Below are positions 16,166 through 25,255 of a stretch of 64,000 nucleotides of DNA, piece after piece. Each line of letters begins with the position of its first letter. The stretch's first letter is position 1. The translations under genes were made by a program, and so were the position numbers. A model generated the notes under the pieces. The model saw only the letters and a list, made by a program, of their open reading frames with translations. It made no database searches and had not been told where the DNA came from. This DNA comes from Actinomadura sp. K4S16 (GTDB taxonomy: Bacteria; Actinomycetota; Actinomycetes; Streptosporangiales; Streptosporangiaceae): contig NZ_BDDE01000014.1 in assembly GCF_008327685.1 (NCBI RefSeq), forward strand, positions 372,001-436,000. The letters are read 5' to 3'.

Positions 16166-17485
16166 TCAGCCCCCTGCCTCGTCGCCGTGCCGGGTCCGCA
16201 CGGTCCGGACGGAGCGGGTGTCGAGCGACATCTCGTCCGCCTTCGCGACATCCCGTTTCAGCCGCACGGTGCCGTGCACCGGGTCGACCACGTCCACGAC
16301 CTTGTCGAGCAGGCCGGAGATCTGCTCGTTGCCGACCTCCCGCGCCAGCACCACGGCCCGTCCGAGCCGGGCGGTGGCGGTGTCCTCGTCGCCCTCCCGC
16401 CGCGCCTCCAGGCCCTGCTGGATCGCCTCGGCGAGCTCGGACTGCCCGGTGTGGTGCGCGACGCGGCCGTTGATGCGCGTCGACCTGGCCTCGTCGTCGG
16501 TCCACTCGGCGATGACGTTGCCGGACGCGAGGACCTGGTCGCCCGCGACGAGCTTCACCCACGCGGCCCGCATCTGCCGTCCGACGTCGCCCGGCTGCAC
16601 CTCCACGCACAGGTGGTACTCGCGGTTCTCGTCGCCCCACGCGCCGAGCGGGTAGTCGCCGGTCTGCGTCCCCGACTCGACCCGGCGGGCGGTGAGGTCC
16701 TCCACGGCGGGGATCATCTGCTTGATGAACCGGAGCCGCGCCTGCTGCGGCGTCCACACGCGCAGCGTCACGTCGGCGACCTGCTTGCTCATCGCGGCCC
16801 GCGTCATCGCCAGGAAGTCGGCCTCCAGGTCGGCCGGGTCGGGGACGTCCAGGAACCCGCCCAGCAGCACCGAGGTGATCTTGCGGAGCTCGGCGACGTT
16901 CCAGTCGGTGCCGACGCCGCGCGCGTCGCACAGGAAGTTGCCGGTGCAGTGGCGCAGCGCCGCGTCGAGCTCCGCGTCGGACTCGTGCTGGTTCTTGCCG
17001 TCGGTGAGCAGGATCGCGTGCTTCACGGCGCCAGCCGCGGCGGCGTCGTGCCCGGCGAACAGCCGGTCGGCGAGCCGCAGCCACGACCCGATCGCCGTCC
17101 CGCCGGCCGCCTCCAGCCGCCCCACCGCGTTCACCGCGCTCCGCCGGGACGCCGCGTCGGCCCGGACGAGCCGCTCCCCCTGCGGGTAGACCATGCGCGG
17201 CCGGTTCGCGCCGGCGACCACCGCGAAGTGCACGCCGTCGCGCAGCACGTTCACCGCCGCCCGCGCCGCCCGCTTCGCCGCCGCCATCTTGCCCCGGTAC
17301 GACATCGACCCGGAGGTGTCGATGATGATGATCTCCGCGGCCGGGGCGCGCCCGTCGTCCACGACCGGGCCCGCGCCGCCGGACGAGCGCGCCTCCACCG
17401 AGACGATCGCGTGCATCTCCCGTCCGCCTGCCGGGAGGTAGGGGTTCTGGTCAACACGGACGGTGAACTCCGGAAAATCGCTCAT
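16166..17485 (-). CDS. von Willebrand factor type A domain protein
   Basis: A 439-residue cytoplasmic protein with a vWA domain at about 45-230. A full metal-ion-dependent adhesion site is visible: DTSGSMS, the threonine in EAAGGTAIGS and the aspartate in LLTDGKN. The C-terminal half is beta-rich and then helical (about 350-420). vWA proteins in kinase/phosphatase operons act as protein-interaction platforms; the ligand is unknown. Its ATG overlaps the stop of the PP2C gene (ATGA), so translation is coupled. Confidence 0.85.
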   Translation of the reverse strand: MSDFPEFTVRVDQNPYLPAGGREMHAIVSVEARSSGGAGPVVDDGRAPAAEIIIIDTSGSMSYRGKMAAAKRAARAAVNVLRDGVHFAVVAGANRPRMVYPQGERLVRADAASRRSAVNAVGRLEAAGGTAIGSWLRLADRLFAGHDAAAAGAVKHAILLTDGKNQHESDAELDAALRHCTGNFLCDARGVGTDWNVAELRKITSVLLGGFLDVPDPADLEADFLAMTRAAMSKQVADVTLRVWTPQQARLRFIKQMIPAVEDLTARRVESGTQTGDYPLGAWGDENREYHLCVEVQPGDVGRQMRAAWVKLVAGDQVLASGNVIAEWTDDEARSTRINGRVAHHTGQSELAEAIQQGLEARREGDEDTATARLGRAVVLAREVGNEQISGLLDKVVDVVDPVHGTVRLKRDVAKADEMSLDTRSVRTVRTRHGDEAGG

Positions 17486-18669
17486 CTGCCCCGCTCCCTG
17501 GTCGGTTCTGGCGGCGGGTAGGGGAGCACCGCCACCGTCACGTTGTCGTGCCCGCCCGCGTCCAGCGCCGCCCGCAGCAGCCGCCGGGCGGTGTCCAGCG
17601 GTCCGTCCCGGCCCGCGAGGGCCACCTCCGCGAGGGCGGACGGCTCCGGCAGGTCGTTCCACAGCCCGTCGCTGCACAGCACCACCAGCCCGGGGCCCGT
17701 CGGCCGGAACGCCGCCACGTGCGGTTCGACCGGGCCCGCGTCCGCCCCCAGCCAGGCGGTCAGCGTGTGCGCCCGCCGGTCGGCCCACGCGTCCTCGGCG
17801 CTCATCGCCCCCTGGTCGACCATGGACGAGGCCCACGAGTCGTCCTTGGTCAGCCGGCACGAGCCCGCCGCCGACAGCCAGTAGGCGCGGCTGTCGCCGA
17901 CCCACCCGACGGTGATGCCGCCCGCGTCGACGACGGCCGACACGAACGTGCACGCGGGCGAGGAGTCGGGATCGCCGGGCAGCCCCGCCACGACCTCCGC
18001 CGCCCTCGCCGCCGCGTCGCGCATCGCGCCCTGCGGGTCCATGCCGACCGAGACGCGGCCGGTCAGCACGGCCACTGCCGCCTCGGCCGCCAGCCGGGAC
18101 GCCTCCTCCGACCCGGGCGCCGTCGCCACCCCGTCGCACACCACCGCGCACACGCCCGCGGGCAGCGCCGCGAGGGCGAACGCGTCCTCGTTGCGGCTGC
18201 GCCGCAGCCCCAGGTCGCTCACCGCCGCGCCGAACCGGCCCGCCTCGGCCTCGACGTGCTCGCGGCCGCTCGGCTGCCGCAGCCCGCACTGCTCGCAGTA
18301 GCCGTCCGCGCCGATGGTGCCGCCGCCGCAGTCCACGCAGGAGCCTCGTCCGCCGCCGGGCCGGGCGGCGCCGCCCCGCCCTTGCGCCGCCGGAGCCTGC
18401 CCGCCCGGCGCCGGGGCGGCGGGCGGGGGCGTGCGCGGACCGAAAGCCTGCTCCGGCGAACGGGCCGGGTGCGGGACGGGGTTGGCCCCGAACGGGACGT
18501 CGCGTGACGGCGGCGTCGGAGAGGCGTGCGGCAGCGCGGTGCCGAGCGGCGGGGTCCTCGGCGTGGTGGGGTCGGGCCGCCCGCACTCCTCGCAGAAGCG
18601 GTCGCGTTCGTTCACGGGCTCGCCGCAGCCGCGGCACAGCGCGACGGGGGTGTGCTGGTCGGCGTTCAT
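17482..18669 (-). CDS. PP2C-family protein serine/threonine phosphatase with N-terminal zinc ribbons
   Basis: A 395-residue protein. Two short zinc-ribbon motifs (CRGCG...CEECG at 12-30 and CVDCG...YCEQCG at about 110-130) flank a Pro-rich linker. The PP2C domain (about 145-390) keeps all metal-site motifs: RNEDAF, VVCDGVA, GDSRAYWL, CSDGLWN and GGHDNVTV. No membrane helix is present. It should dephosphorylate targets of the PknG-type kinase encoded by the preceding gene, from which it is separated by only 2 bases. Confidence 0.92.
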   Translation of the reverse strand: MNADQHTPVALCRGCGEPVNERDRFCEECGRPDPTTPRTPPLGTALPHASPTPPSRDVPFGANPVPHPARSPEQAFGPRTPPPAAPAPGGQAPAAQGRGGAARPGGGRGSCVDCGGGTIGADGYCEQCGLRQPSGREHVEAEAGRFGAAVSDLGLRRSRNEDAFALAALPAGVCAVVCDGVATAPGSEEASRLAAEAAVAVLTGRVSVGMDPQGAMRDAAARAAEVVAGLPGDPDSSPACTFVSAVVDAGGITVGWVGDSRAYWLSAAGSCRLTKDDSWASSMVDQGAMSAEDAWADRRAHTLTAWLGADAGPVEPHVAAFRPTGPGLVVLCSDGLWNDLPEPSALAEVALAGRDGPLDTARRLLRAALDAGGHDNVTVAVLPYPPPEPTRERGR

Positions 18670-18671
18670 GG

Positions 18672-21275
18672 TCAGAAGAGCGTCCTCGGGCGGACGGCGT
18701 TGGCCCGTCTGACCATCGCGTGGCGGTGCCCGGCGCTTTCGGCGAGCTTGGCGAGCACGCGGTAGGTGTACTCGAGCTTCTTGCGGAGGGCCTGCTCGTC
18801 CAGGTCGGTGTCGAGGATCTGCTGCCGGACGCCGGGCGGGGCCGTGCCGCGCCCGGCGCGCACCCAGGCGAGCGCCGCCTCCAGCACCTCGGCGGTGAAA
18901 GCGGCCGACCGCTCGGTGTCGAGGCGCAGCGACGACAGCCGCCGTCCCGCCTCGAGGAGCAGGGGCGCGTTCAGCTCCGCGGGGCTCCGCCCCCGGACGG
19001 CGGTGGCGACGGCGGCGAGCTGCGCGGCGAGGTAGTGGCTGGAGATGCGGGGGACCGAGTCGAGGACGCGCTCGGCGGACGCGCGGTCCCCCGCCGCGAG
19101 CCGGGTGCGGGCCAGCCCGAACGCGGCGCTGACGTGGGTGGGGTCGGTGCGCCAGACCGTCTCGTAGTAGTAGCCGGCGCCGTCGGTCTCACCCAGGGTC
19201 TCGTGGCAGAACGCCAGCGCCAGCTTCGGCGCCTGCTCGCCGGGCGCGAGGTCGTACAGGTCGTTGAACACCGCGACGGCCTCGGTGCCTCGCCCGCCGG
19301 CGAGGGCGCGCACGCCCCGGTACCAGTCGACGCGCCAGTCGTCCGGGGCCTCGGCGGCGATGTCCTCCAGGAGGCGGGCGGCGCCGTCGAGGTCGCCCAG
19401 CTCGATGCGGACCCGCACCAGCGCGAGCCGCACCTCGCGGGACGCGACCGGCGCGGACGCCAGGGCCGCGGCCAGGTCGGCGGGGTCGCGGGCGGTGAGG
19501 CCGGCGAGGAACGCCGCGGCCGGGTCGGAGGCGTACACCAGCGGGACGGGCAGCGCCGCCGCGGCGGCGGCCGGCTCCACCGGCGCCAGGATCGGCCGGG
19601 CCTCGCCACTGCCGTCGTCGCCGTCCAGGCCGCCGACGATCTCGGTGCCGGCCGTCTGCTGCTCGGGGCCGAACAGCGGGGACGGCGCGGGCCGCGGGCG
19701 CCCGTCCTCGGCCGACAGGACCTCGCGCAGGACGCCGGTGAGCTGCTCGGCCATCTCGGCGGCGCTCTGGAACCGGCGGGCGGGGTCGGGGTGCGTGGCG
19801 CGGCGCAGCAGCCGGTGGTAGGACTCGTGCCGCTGGAAGAGCGGCACCTCCTCTCGCGGCGGCAGGCTGCGCAGGTGCCGTCCGGTGTAGCCGCGGAACG
19901 GGAAGCTCAGCACGGCCAGCGTCCGGCCCACGGTGTAGAGGTCGGAGCTGACCGAGGGGCCCTGCGAGCCGATCTCGGGGGCCTGGTAGCCGGGCGTGCC
20001 GAAGATCGGGCTGTCCGGGTCGAACGCCCGCCGGACGCCGCCGAGGTCGATCAGCTTGAGCTGCTCCTCGGACTGGATCGCGTTGTCGGGCTTGAAGTCG
20101 CAGTACAGCAGCCCGACGCCGTGCAGGTACCCGAGGGCGCTCAGCACCTCCAGGCCGTAGGCGATGACCTGGCCGAGCGGCAGCGCCGCCTGGTCGCCGT
20201 GCTCCTGGCGGGTGCTGAGGAGGATGTCCTTCAGGGAGCGGCCGCCGACGTACTCCATGACGATGTAGCCGGAGTCGCCGTGCTTGACGAAGTTGTAGAT
20301 CTTGACGATGTTGGGGTGCTCGACCTCGGCGAGGAACGCGCGCTCGGCGGTCGCGGCGGCCAGCGAATCGGCGTCGCCGGTGTCGAGCAGGCCCTTGAGG
20401 ACGACCCACCGCTCGCTCACGTTGTGGTCGCGGGCCAGGTAGACCCAGCCGAGCCCGCCGTGCGCGAGGCAGCCGAGCACCTCGTACTGCCCGCCGATCA
20501 ACTCGCCCGGCCGGAGCTTCGGCGTGAACGAGAACGGGTGCCCGCAGTTGCGGCAGAACCCCTCGGTGCGTCCCGGGCGCCCGCCCCGGCTGCGCCCCAC
20601 CTTCTCGTCGCACTTGCTGCAGAAGCGCCGGTTCTCCGGCACCTCCGGCTTCTCCATGATCGCCGAGGCGGGGTCGCGGGCCGGGACCGGCGGCACCTCG
20701 ACGAGCCCGGCGCCGAGCATGCCGCGCCTGGCCGAGCCGGTCGAGCCCGTACCGCGGGTGCCGCCGCGCGAGGCCGTCCGCCCGGACCCGAGGCTGCCCG
20801 AACCGCTCGTCGGCGTGCTGCCGGACGACAGGCCCTGCCCGCCGCGCCCGCTCGGGCCGGACGAGCCCGGCGGCGGACCCGCCGGCGGTGCGGGGACCGC
20901 CGGGGTCGTCACCGGCGCGTGGCCCCCCGGAGGAGCAGCGGGGGCCGGCCCTGGGGGGCGCCCGTACGCGCCCGGGTAGCCGGGCATCGCGGGGGCGGCC
21001 GGACGCACGGGCGCGGCCGTCCGCGCGGGCTGCGCCGCCGGACTCGCGGGCTGCGCCGGACCGGCGGGCGACGGGCTGATGGGCGCCGGGCCCGTGTGCG
21101 ACGGGTTCGCGGGCACGGCGTGCCGGGGCTGCGCCTGTTGCGGTGCCGACTGCTGCGCCGACTGCTGTGCCGCTTCGGCGGCGGGTGGCGAGGACGCCGG
21201 GGCCATGCCGCAGACGTCGCAGAATCCGTCCGCCTCCACCTCGCCCGTGCAGCCGGGCTGGGTGCATCGGTTCAT
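18672..21275 (-). CDS. pknG: PknG-type serine/threonine protein kinase with TPR domain
   Basis: An 867-residue soluble kinase. In order: a small zinc ribbon (Cys4, Cys9, Cys19, Cys22), about 190 disordered Pro/Ala/Gly-rich residues, and a rubredoxin-like cluster CSKC...CRNC at 219-244. The kinase domain (about 264-530) and a TPR-like helical domain (about 620-800) follow. Kinase motifs match PknG: AHGGLGWVYL, VVLK with the lysine at 294, YCDFKPDN with Asp393 and LIDLGG. Mycobacterial PknG phosphorylates the FHA protein GarA and so controls glutamate metabolism. The disordered insert is longer than usual. Its ATG overlaps the stop of the upstream coiled-coil gene. Confidence 0.95.
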   Translation of the reverse strand: MNRCTQPGCTGEVEADGFCDVCGMAPASSPPAAEAAQQSAQQSAPQQAQPRHAVPANPSHTGPAPISPSPAGPAQPASPAAQPARTAAPVRPAAPAMPGYPGAYGRPPGPAPAAPPGGHAPVTTPAVPAPPAGPPPGSSGPSGRGGQGLSSGSTPTSGSGSLGSGRTASRGGTRGTGSTGSARRGMLGAGLVEVPPVPARDPASAIMEKPEVPENRRFCSKCDEKVGRSRGGRPGRTEGFCRNCGHPFSFTPKLRPGELIGGQYEVLGCLAHGGLGWVYLARDHNVSERWVVLKGLLDTGDADSLAAATAERAFLAEVEHPNIVKIYNFVKHGDSGYIVMEYVGGRSLKDILLSTRQEHGDQAALPLGQVIAYGLEVLSALGYLHGVGLLYCDFKPDNAIQSEEQLKLIDLGGVRRAFDPDSPIFGTPGYQAPEIGSQGPSVSSDLYTVGRTLAVLSFPFRGYTGRHLRSLPPREEVPLFQRHESYHRLLRRATHPDPARRFQSAAEMAEQLTGVLREVLSAEDGRPRPAPSPLFGPEQQTAGTEIVGGLDGDDGSGEARPILAPVEPAAAAAALPVPLVYASDPAAAFLAGLTARDPADLAAALASAPVASREVRLALVRVRIELGDLDGAARLLEDIAAEAPDDWRVDWYRGVRALAGGRGTEAVAVFNDLYDLAPGEQAPKLALAFCHETLGETDGAGYYYETVWRTDPTHVSAAFGLARTRLAAGDRASAERVLDSVPRISSHYLAAQLAAVATAVRGRSPAELNAPLLLEAGRRLSSLRLDTERSAAFTAEVLEAALAWVRAGRGTAPPGVRQQILDTDLDEQALRKKLEYTYRVLAKLAESAGHRHAMVRRANAVRPRTLF

Positions 21276-22558
21276 CGCCGGGTCCCCGTCTCGCTCTCGC
21301 ACGCCCTGATGGCTCTCTGGTACTCCGCCAGCACCGCGGTGGCCCTGCGCAGGTCGCAGGGCGCCGTCCACAGCACCTCGCGGGCCTCCCCGTACAGCAC
21401 GGTGAGCTGCTCGTCCTCGGCGAGGCCGAGCCGCGCGGCCTTCGCCCGGTAGGCCTCCAGCCGCCCCCGCAGCTCGCCGCGCCGGTCGAGCAGCCCCGCA
21501 CTGAGACGCAGATCACTCCGCGCCCGTTCCAGCGCGTCCTCGACGGCGCGCTCGAGTTCGGCGAACCGCCCCGCCATCTCCACCCAGCGGCCGGCCTCGC
21601 GCAGCCGTTCGAGTGCGGCGAGCCGGTCGCGCAGCGCGGTGCCGAGGCCCTGCGACGGCACCGGGAGGCGAGGCGCGTGGATCTTGGCGAGGGCCGTCGC
21701 GTAGGCGTCGTGGGCCCGCCGCTCCGTCTCCTCGATCTCCTCGATGGAGGTCGTGACCCGCGCCACGAGTTCGGCGTAGTCCTCGCGCATCCGGGCGACG
21801 CCGGCGAGTTCGTCGCCGAGCGTGGTCAGTATGGCGCAGACGCGGTCGAGGCGAGCGGTGTCGGCGCGGCCGTCCTTGACCAGCGACAGCGGGTCGGTGC
21901 GGATCAGCCGGCCGAGCGCGGTCAGCTCGCGGCCGACCCGGTCGAGCTCGGGGTGCCGGGTGCCGTCCAGCGAGTGCGCCAGCCTGGCCGTCCGGCGCCA
22001 GCTCTCCTCGGCGTCCTCCAGCGGCTGCAGCAGCGCCGACCAGGCGGCGTCCGCGGCGGCGATCTCGCCCGCGACGAACTCGTAGGCGTCCGACATCATC
22101 GCGACGGCCTCGTCCAGCGTGATGCGGCGCTCCTGCGGGCCGAGCAGCGTCCGGTGCTCCAGCGGGATCTCCCCGTCGGGCAGCTCCACCGAGGTGCCCG
22201 ACAGCAGCCCGGACAGCTCCGTCAGCGTGGCCGCGTCCAGGCGGGACGACCGTTCGCGCAGCTCGCGCGCCGTCTCCAATACGCGCTGGTAGGCGTCGAA
22301 GAGCCGCCACAGCGTCGCCAGCCGGGCCTGCGCCTCCTCCCAGCGCCGCCACGTCTCGCCGGTGAGCCGGGCGCCCTTGAGCAGGCGTCCGCCGTCGTGC
22401 TGCTCCAGCTCGATGAGGGACGCGGCGATGCGGTCGCGCTCGTCCCGCAGCGTCCGGAGGGCATGGTCGACGCCTTCACGGCTCATGGGCGCGGCGGCCC
22501 CTGCCCCGCTCTGGTCCAACGTCTGCCCCGCGATCGTCTTCTCGGTCCCCCTGAGCAT
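21272..22558 (-). CDS. Helical/coiled-coil protein, first gene of the PknG operon
   Basis: A 428-residue, almost entirely helical protein rich in Leu, Arg, Glu and Ala, with heptad-like stretches throughout and no signal peptide or membrane segment. I recognise no catalytic motif. Its place as first gene, coupled by ATGA to pknG, suggests a structural or adaptor partner of the kinase. The first ATG (22558) and an internal ATG at 22486 (MSREGVDHALRTLRDERDR) both lack a clear ribosome site; either may be the true start. Confidence 0.75.
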   Translation of the reverse strand: MLRGTEKTIAGQTLDQSGAGAAAPMSREGVDHALRTLRDERDRIAASLIELEQHDGGRLLKGARLTGETWRRWEEAQARLATLWRLFDAYQRVLETARELRERSSRLDAATLTELSGLLSGTSVELPDGEIPLEHRTLLGPQERRITLDEAVAMMSDAYEFVAGEIAAADAAWSALLQPLEDAEESWRRTARLAHSLDGTRHPELDRVGRELTALGRLIRTDPLSLVKDGRADTARLDRVCAILTTLGDELAGVARMREDYAELVARVTTSIEEIEETERRAHDAYATALAKIHAPRLPVPSQGLGTALRDRLAALERLREAGRWVEMAGRFAELERAVEDALERARSDLRLSAGLLDRRGELRGRLEAYRAKAARLGLAEDEQLTVLYGEAREVLWTAPCDLRRATAVLAEYQRAIRACESETGTRR

Positions 22559-22827
22559 GCCCGCAGAACCGGTCTGGGAGCACGGACCGGTCCACTATCG
22601 GACGTACGTTCTCATACAAGTGTGATCCGTGACACTGACCGAGACAAGGTGCTTTCCGTCTCGTCAGGTCCGCGTCGCGGGGCCGCCGCTCTCCAGCGAT
22701 CCTCACGTGCCCGTACCCTGTGCGTTGGGAACCTCGTTGTCCCAGGTGACGTTACGACAGATACGTCATTTAACGAGAGGAGTGGTGAGTCCGCGGTGTC
22801 GGACCCCAGTCATAGACCCGGTGCCCC
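22559..22827. promoter_or_regulatory. Divergent promoter region with TGACGT inverted repeat
   Basis: The gap lies between the PknG operon and the CNNM genes. TGACGT at 22747-22752 and ACGTCA at 22763-22768 form a 6-bp inverted repeat with a 10-base spacer, a form often seen in operators. A GAGAGGAG sequence near 22776 has no matching start for the downstream gene, so an upstream ORF or a mis-called start is possible. Confidence 0.4.
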
Positions 22828-24177
22828 ATGCTGACCGCGGCACTGGGCGTTCTCGCGGTGATCGTCCTCACCGCCGCCACCGGATACTTCGTCGCCCAGG
22901 AGTTCGCCTACGTCGCCGCCGACCGCGCGACCCTGGAACAGGCCGCCGCGCGCGGCGACACCTCCGCCCGCAGAGCCCTCAAGGTCATCGGCAGGGTCTC
23001 GTTCATGCTGTCGGGCGCGCAGCTCGGCATCACGATGACGACCCTGGTCGTCGGCTTCATCGCCAAACCGGCCCTCGCGGAGCTGATCCAGCCGCTGCTC
23101 GGCCTGGTGGGCATCCCCGAAGGGGCCACGGGGGCGATCGCCCTCGCCACCGGCTTCGTCCTGGCGACGCTCATCCAGATGCTGCTCGGCGAGCTGTTCC
23201 CCAAGAACCTCGCCCTGGCCCGCGCCGACCAGCTGGCGCGCGCGCTGGCCGCGTCCACCCTCGTCTACCTCGCTGTCGCGGGGCCGCTGATCCGGCTGTT
23301 CGACCGCGCGGCGGAGCGACTGCTGCGCGCCGTGGGCGTCGAGCCCGTCGAGGAGCTGCACAGCGGCGCCACGCTGGAGGAGCTCGGCGACATCATCGGC
23401 AAGTCGCACAGCGCCGGGCACCTGCCCGCCGACCTGTCCGGCCTGCTCGAACGCGCCCTGTCGTTCGGCGACCTCACGGCCGACGAGGTCATGGTGCCGC
23501 GCCCGCAGGTCCGCACGCTCCCGGCGACCGCGCCCGTCGCCGACCTGGTCGCGCTGATCCGCGAGACCGGGCACAGCGCCTACCCCGTCTACGGGCAGGA
23601 GGTCGACGACGTGGTCGGCGTCGCGGGCGTCCGCGAGGTCGCCGACGACGCCCTCGACCCGTCCACCCCGATCGGGGCCGTCGCCCGGCCCGCGCTGCTG
23701 GTGCCCGGCAGCCAGCCGCTGTACGGCGTCATCGAGCACATGCGCGAGTCCGGCGAGGAGTTCGCCTGCGTCGTCGACGAGTACGGCGGGCTCGCCGGCA
23801 TCCTCACCTTCGAGGACGTCGCCGAGGAGCTCGTCGGGGAGATCGCCGACGAGACCGACGGCCCCGAGGACGCCCCGACGTCCGGGCCCGACGGGTCCTG
23901 GCTGGTCGACGCGGGCATGCGCATCGACGAGGCCCGCCGCCTCACCGGCCTCGACCTGCCCGAGGGCGACGCCTACGACACCCTCGGCGGCCTCGTCATG
24001 GCGGAGCTGCGGCGGCTGCCGAGCCCCGGCGACCGGCTCCGCGTCGAAGTGGACGGCGGCGCCGTCGAACTGGAGGTCGTGAGCGTGGCCCGCCGGGTCG
24101 CCGAGAAGATCCTGATCCGCGCGGCCGCGCCCGCGGACGTCACCGCAGGCGAGGAGGAGGTCGCGTGGACCCGCTGA
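22828..24177 (+). CDS. CNNM/CorC-family membrane protein with CBS pair
   Basis: A 449-residue membrane protein with three to four helices in a CNNM (DUF21) domain (about 1-190), a CBS pair (about 205-330) and a C-terminal CorC/HlyC transporter-associated domain (about 345-435). The family is linked to magnesium or cobalt efflux and Mg2+ homeostasis; the old label hemolysin is misleading. A stop codon just upstream in frame fixes the ATG as the earliest ATG start, though the ribosome site is weak. It overlaps the next gene by 13 bases and is its paralogue. Confidence 0.9.
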   Translation: MLTAALGVLAVIVLTAATGYFVAQEFAYVAADRATLEQAAARGDTSARRALKVIGRVSFMLSGAQLGITMTTLVVGFIAKPALAELIQPLLGLVGIPEGATGAIALATGFVLATLIQMLLGELFPKNLALARADQLARALAASTLVYLAVAGPLIRLFDRAAERLLRAVGVEPVEELHSGATLEELGDIIGKSHSAGHLPADLSGLLERALSFGDLTADEVMVPRPQVRTLPATAPVADLVALIRETGHSAYPVYGQEVDDVVGVAGVREVADDALDPSTPIGAVARPALLVPGSQPLYGVIEHMRESGEEFACVVDEYGGLAGILTFEDVAEELVGEIADETDGPEDAPTSGPDGSWLVDAGMRIDEARRLTGLDLPEGDAYDTLGGLVMAELRRLPSPGDRLRVEVDGGAVELEVVSVARRVAEKILIRAAAPADVTAGEEEVAWTR

Positions 24178-25181
24178 CCTCGCTGCTCATCACCGTCGCG
24201 CTGCTGCTCGGCAACGGCTTCTTCGTCGCCGCCGAGTTCGCGCTGGTCGCGGCCAACCGCCCGCAGCTCGAACGCGCCGCCGCGAAGGGCAGCCGTCCCG
24301 CCGTGGCCGCCGTCGCGGGCGTCCGCGAGCTGTCGCTGATGCTCGCCGGCGCCCAGTTCGGCATCACGATGTGCTCGCTCGGCCTCGCCATCGTCACCGA
24401 GCCCGCGTTCGAGCACTTCCTCGAACCGCCGCTGCACGCGCTCGGCGTCCCCGAGGCCGGCTCCAAGGCCATCGCGCTCGGGGCCGCGCTCGCCGTCATC
24501 ACGTTCCTGCACATGGTCGTCGGCGAGATGGCCCCGAAGTCGTGGGCGATCGCGCACCCGGAGCGGTCGGCGCTGATCCTGGCCCTGCCGTTCCGCGCGT
24601 TCGCGAAGGTGTCCCGCCCGATCCTGTCGGCGCTGAACGCGGTGACCAACGCGCTGCTGCGGCTCATCCGCGTGACGCCGAAGGACGAGCTGGACAGCCA
24701 CACCGACCCGGCGCGGCTCAGCCACCTGGTCGGCGAGTCCCGCCGCCTCGGCCTCATCGGGCGCCGCGACCACGAGCTGCTGGACCGCGCGATCTCGGCG
24801 CGGGAGGCCACGGTCGGGCACCTCGTCGTGCCCGCCACGTCCGTCACCACGATCGGCGCGGACGCGACCGCCGCGCAGATCCGCCGGACGGCGACGGCCC
24901 GCGGCCACAGCCGGCTGCTGGTGCGCGACCGGGACGGCGCGATGACGGGGATCGTCCACGTCCGGGCAGCCATCATCGAGCCCGACGGCGAGCGCCGCGC
25001 GGGCGAGCTGGCGCACCCGGCCCCCGTCCTCACGGCGGAGACGACCGTGCTGGACGCGGTCAGCCGCATGCGCCGCGGCCGCGCCCAGCTCGCGGTGGTG
25101 AACGACGCGGGCGGCGAGTTCGCCGGCATCGTCACCCTGGACGACCTCCTGGCGGAGCTTCTGGCCACCAACCCGCACTGA
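24165..25181 (+). CDS. CNNM-family membrane protein, short paralogue
   Basis: A 338-residue paralogue of the preceding protein with a CNNM domain (about 1-185, beginning VDPLTSLLITVALLLGNG) and a CBS pair (about 200-335). It lacks the C-terminal CorC/HlyC domain. The GTG start is backed by GAGGAGGAGG and lies inside the end of the previous gene, so the two are translationally coupled and may form a heterodimer. Such tandem long-plus-short pairs are common in actinomycetes. Confidence 0.9.
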   Translation: MDPLTSLLITVALLLGNGFFVAAEFALVAANRPQLERAAAKGSRPAVAAVAGVRELSLMLAGAQFGITMCSLGLAIVTEPAFEHFLEPPLHALGVPEAGSKAIALGAALAVITFLHMVVGEMAPKSWAIAHPERSALILALPFRAFAKVSRPILSALNAVTNALLRLIRVTPKDELDSHTDPARLSHLVGESRRLGLIGRRDHELLDRAISAREATVGHLVVPATSVTTIGADATAAQIRRTATARGHSRLLVRDRDGAMTGIVHVRAAIIEPDGERRAGELAHPAPVLTAETTVLDAVSRMRRGRAQLAVVNDAGGEFAGIVTLDDLLAELLATNPH

Positions 25182-25255
25182 CACAGGCCGCGTACCTGCG
25201 ACAACGCCGCAGGTGTCGAGGTGCTGCAACGGGTTTTCCGGTCCATCATCGGAGG

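Noticed and set aside
22605..22827. Possible magnesium riboswitch before the CNNM genes
   Set aside because: Gene function invites it, but I could not find a recognisable conserved core; only a short inverted repeat is visible.
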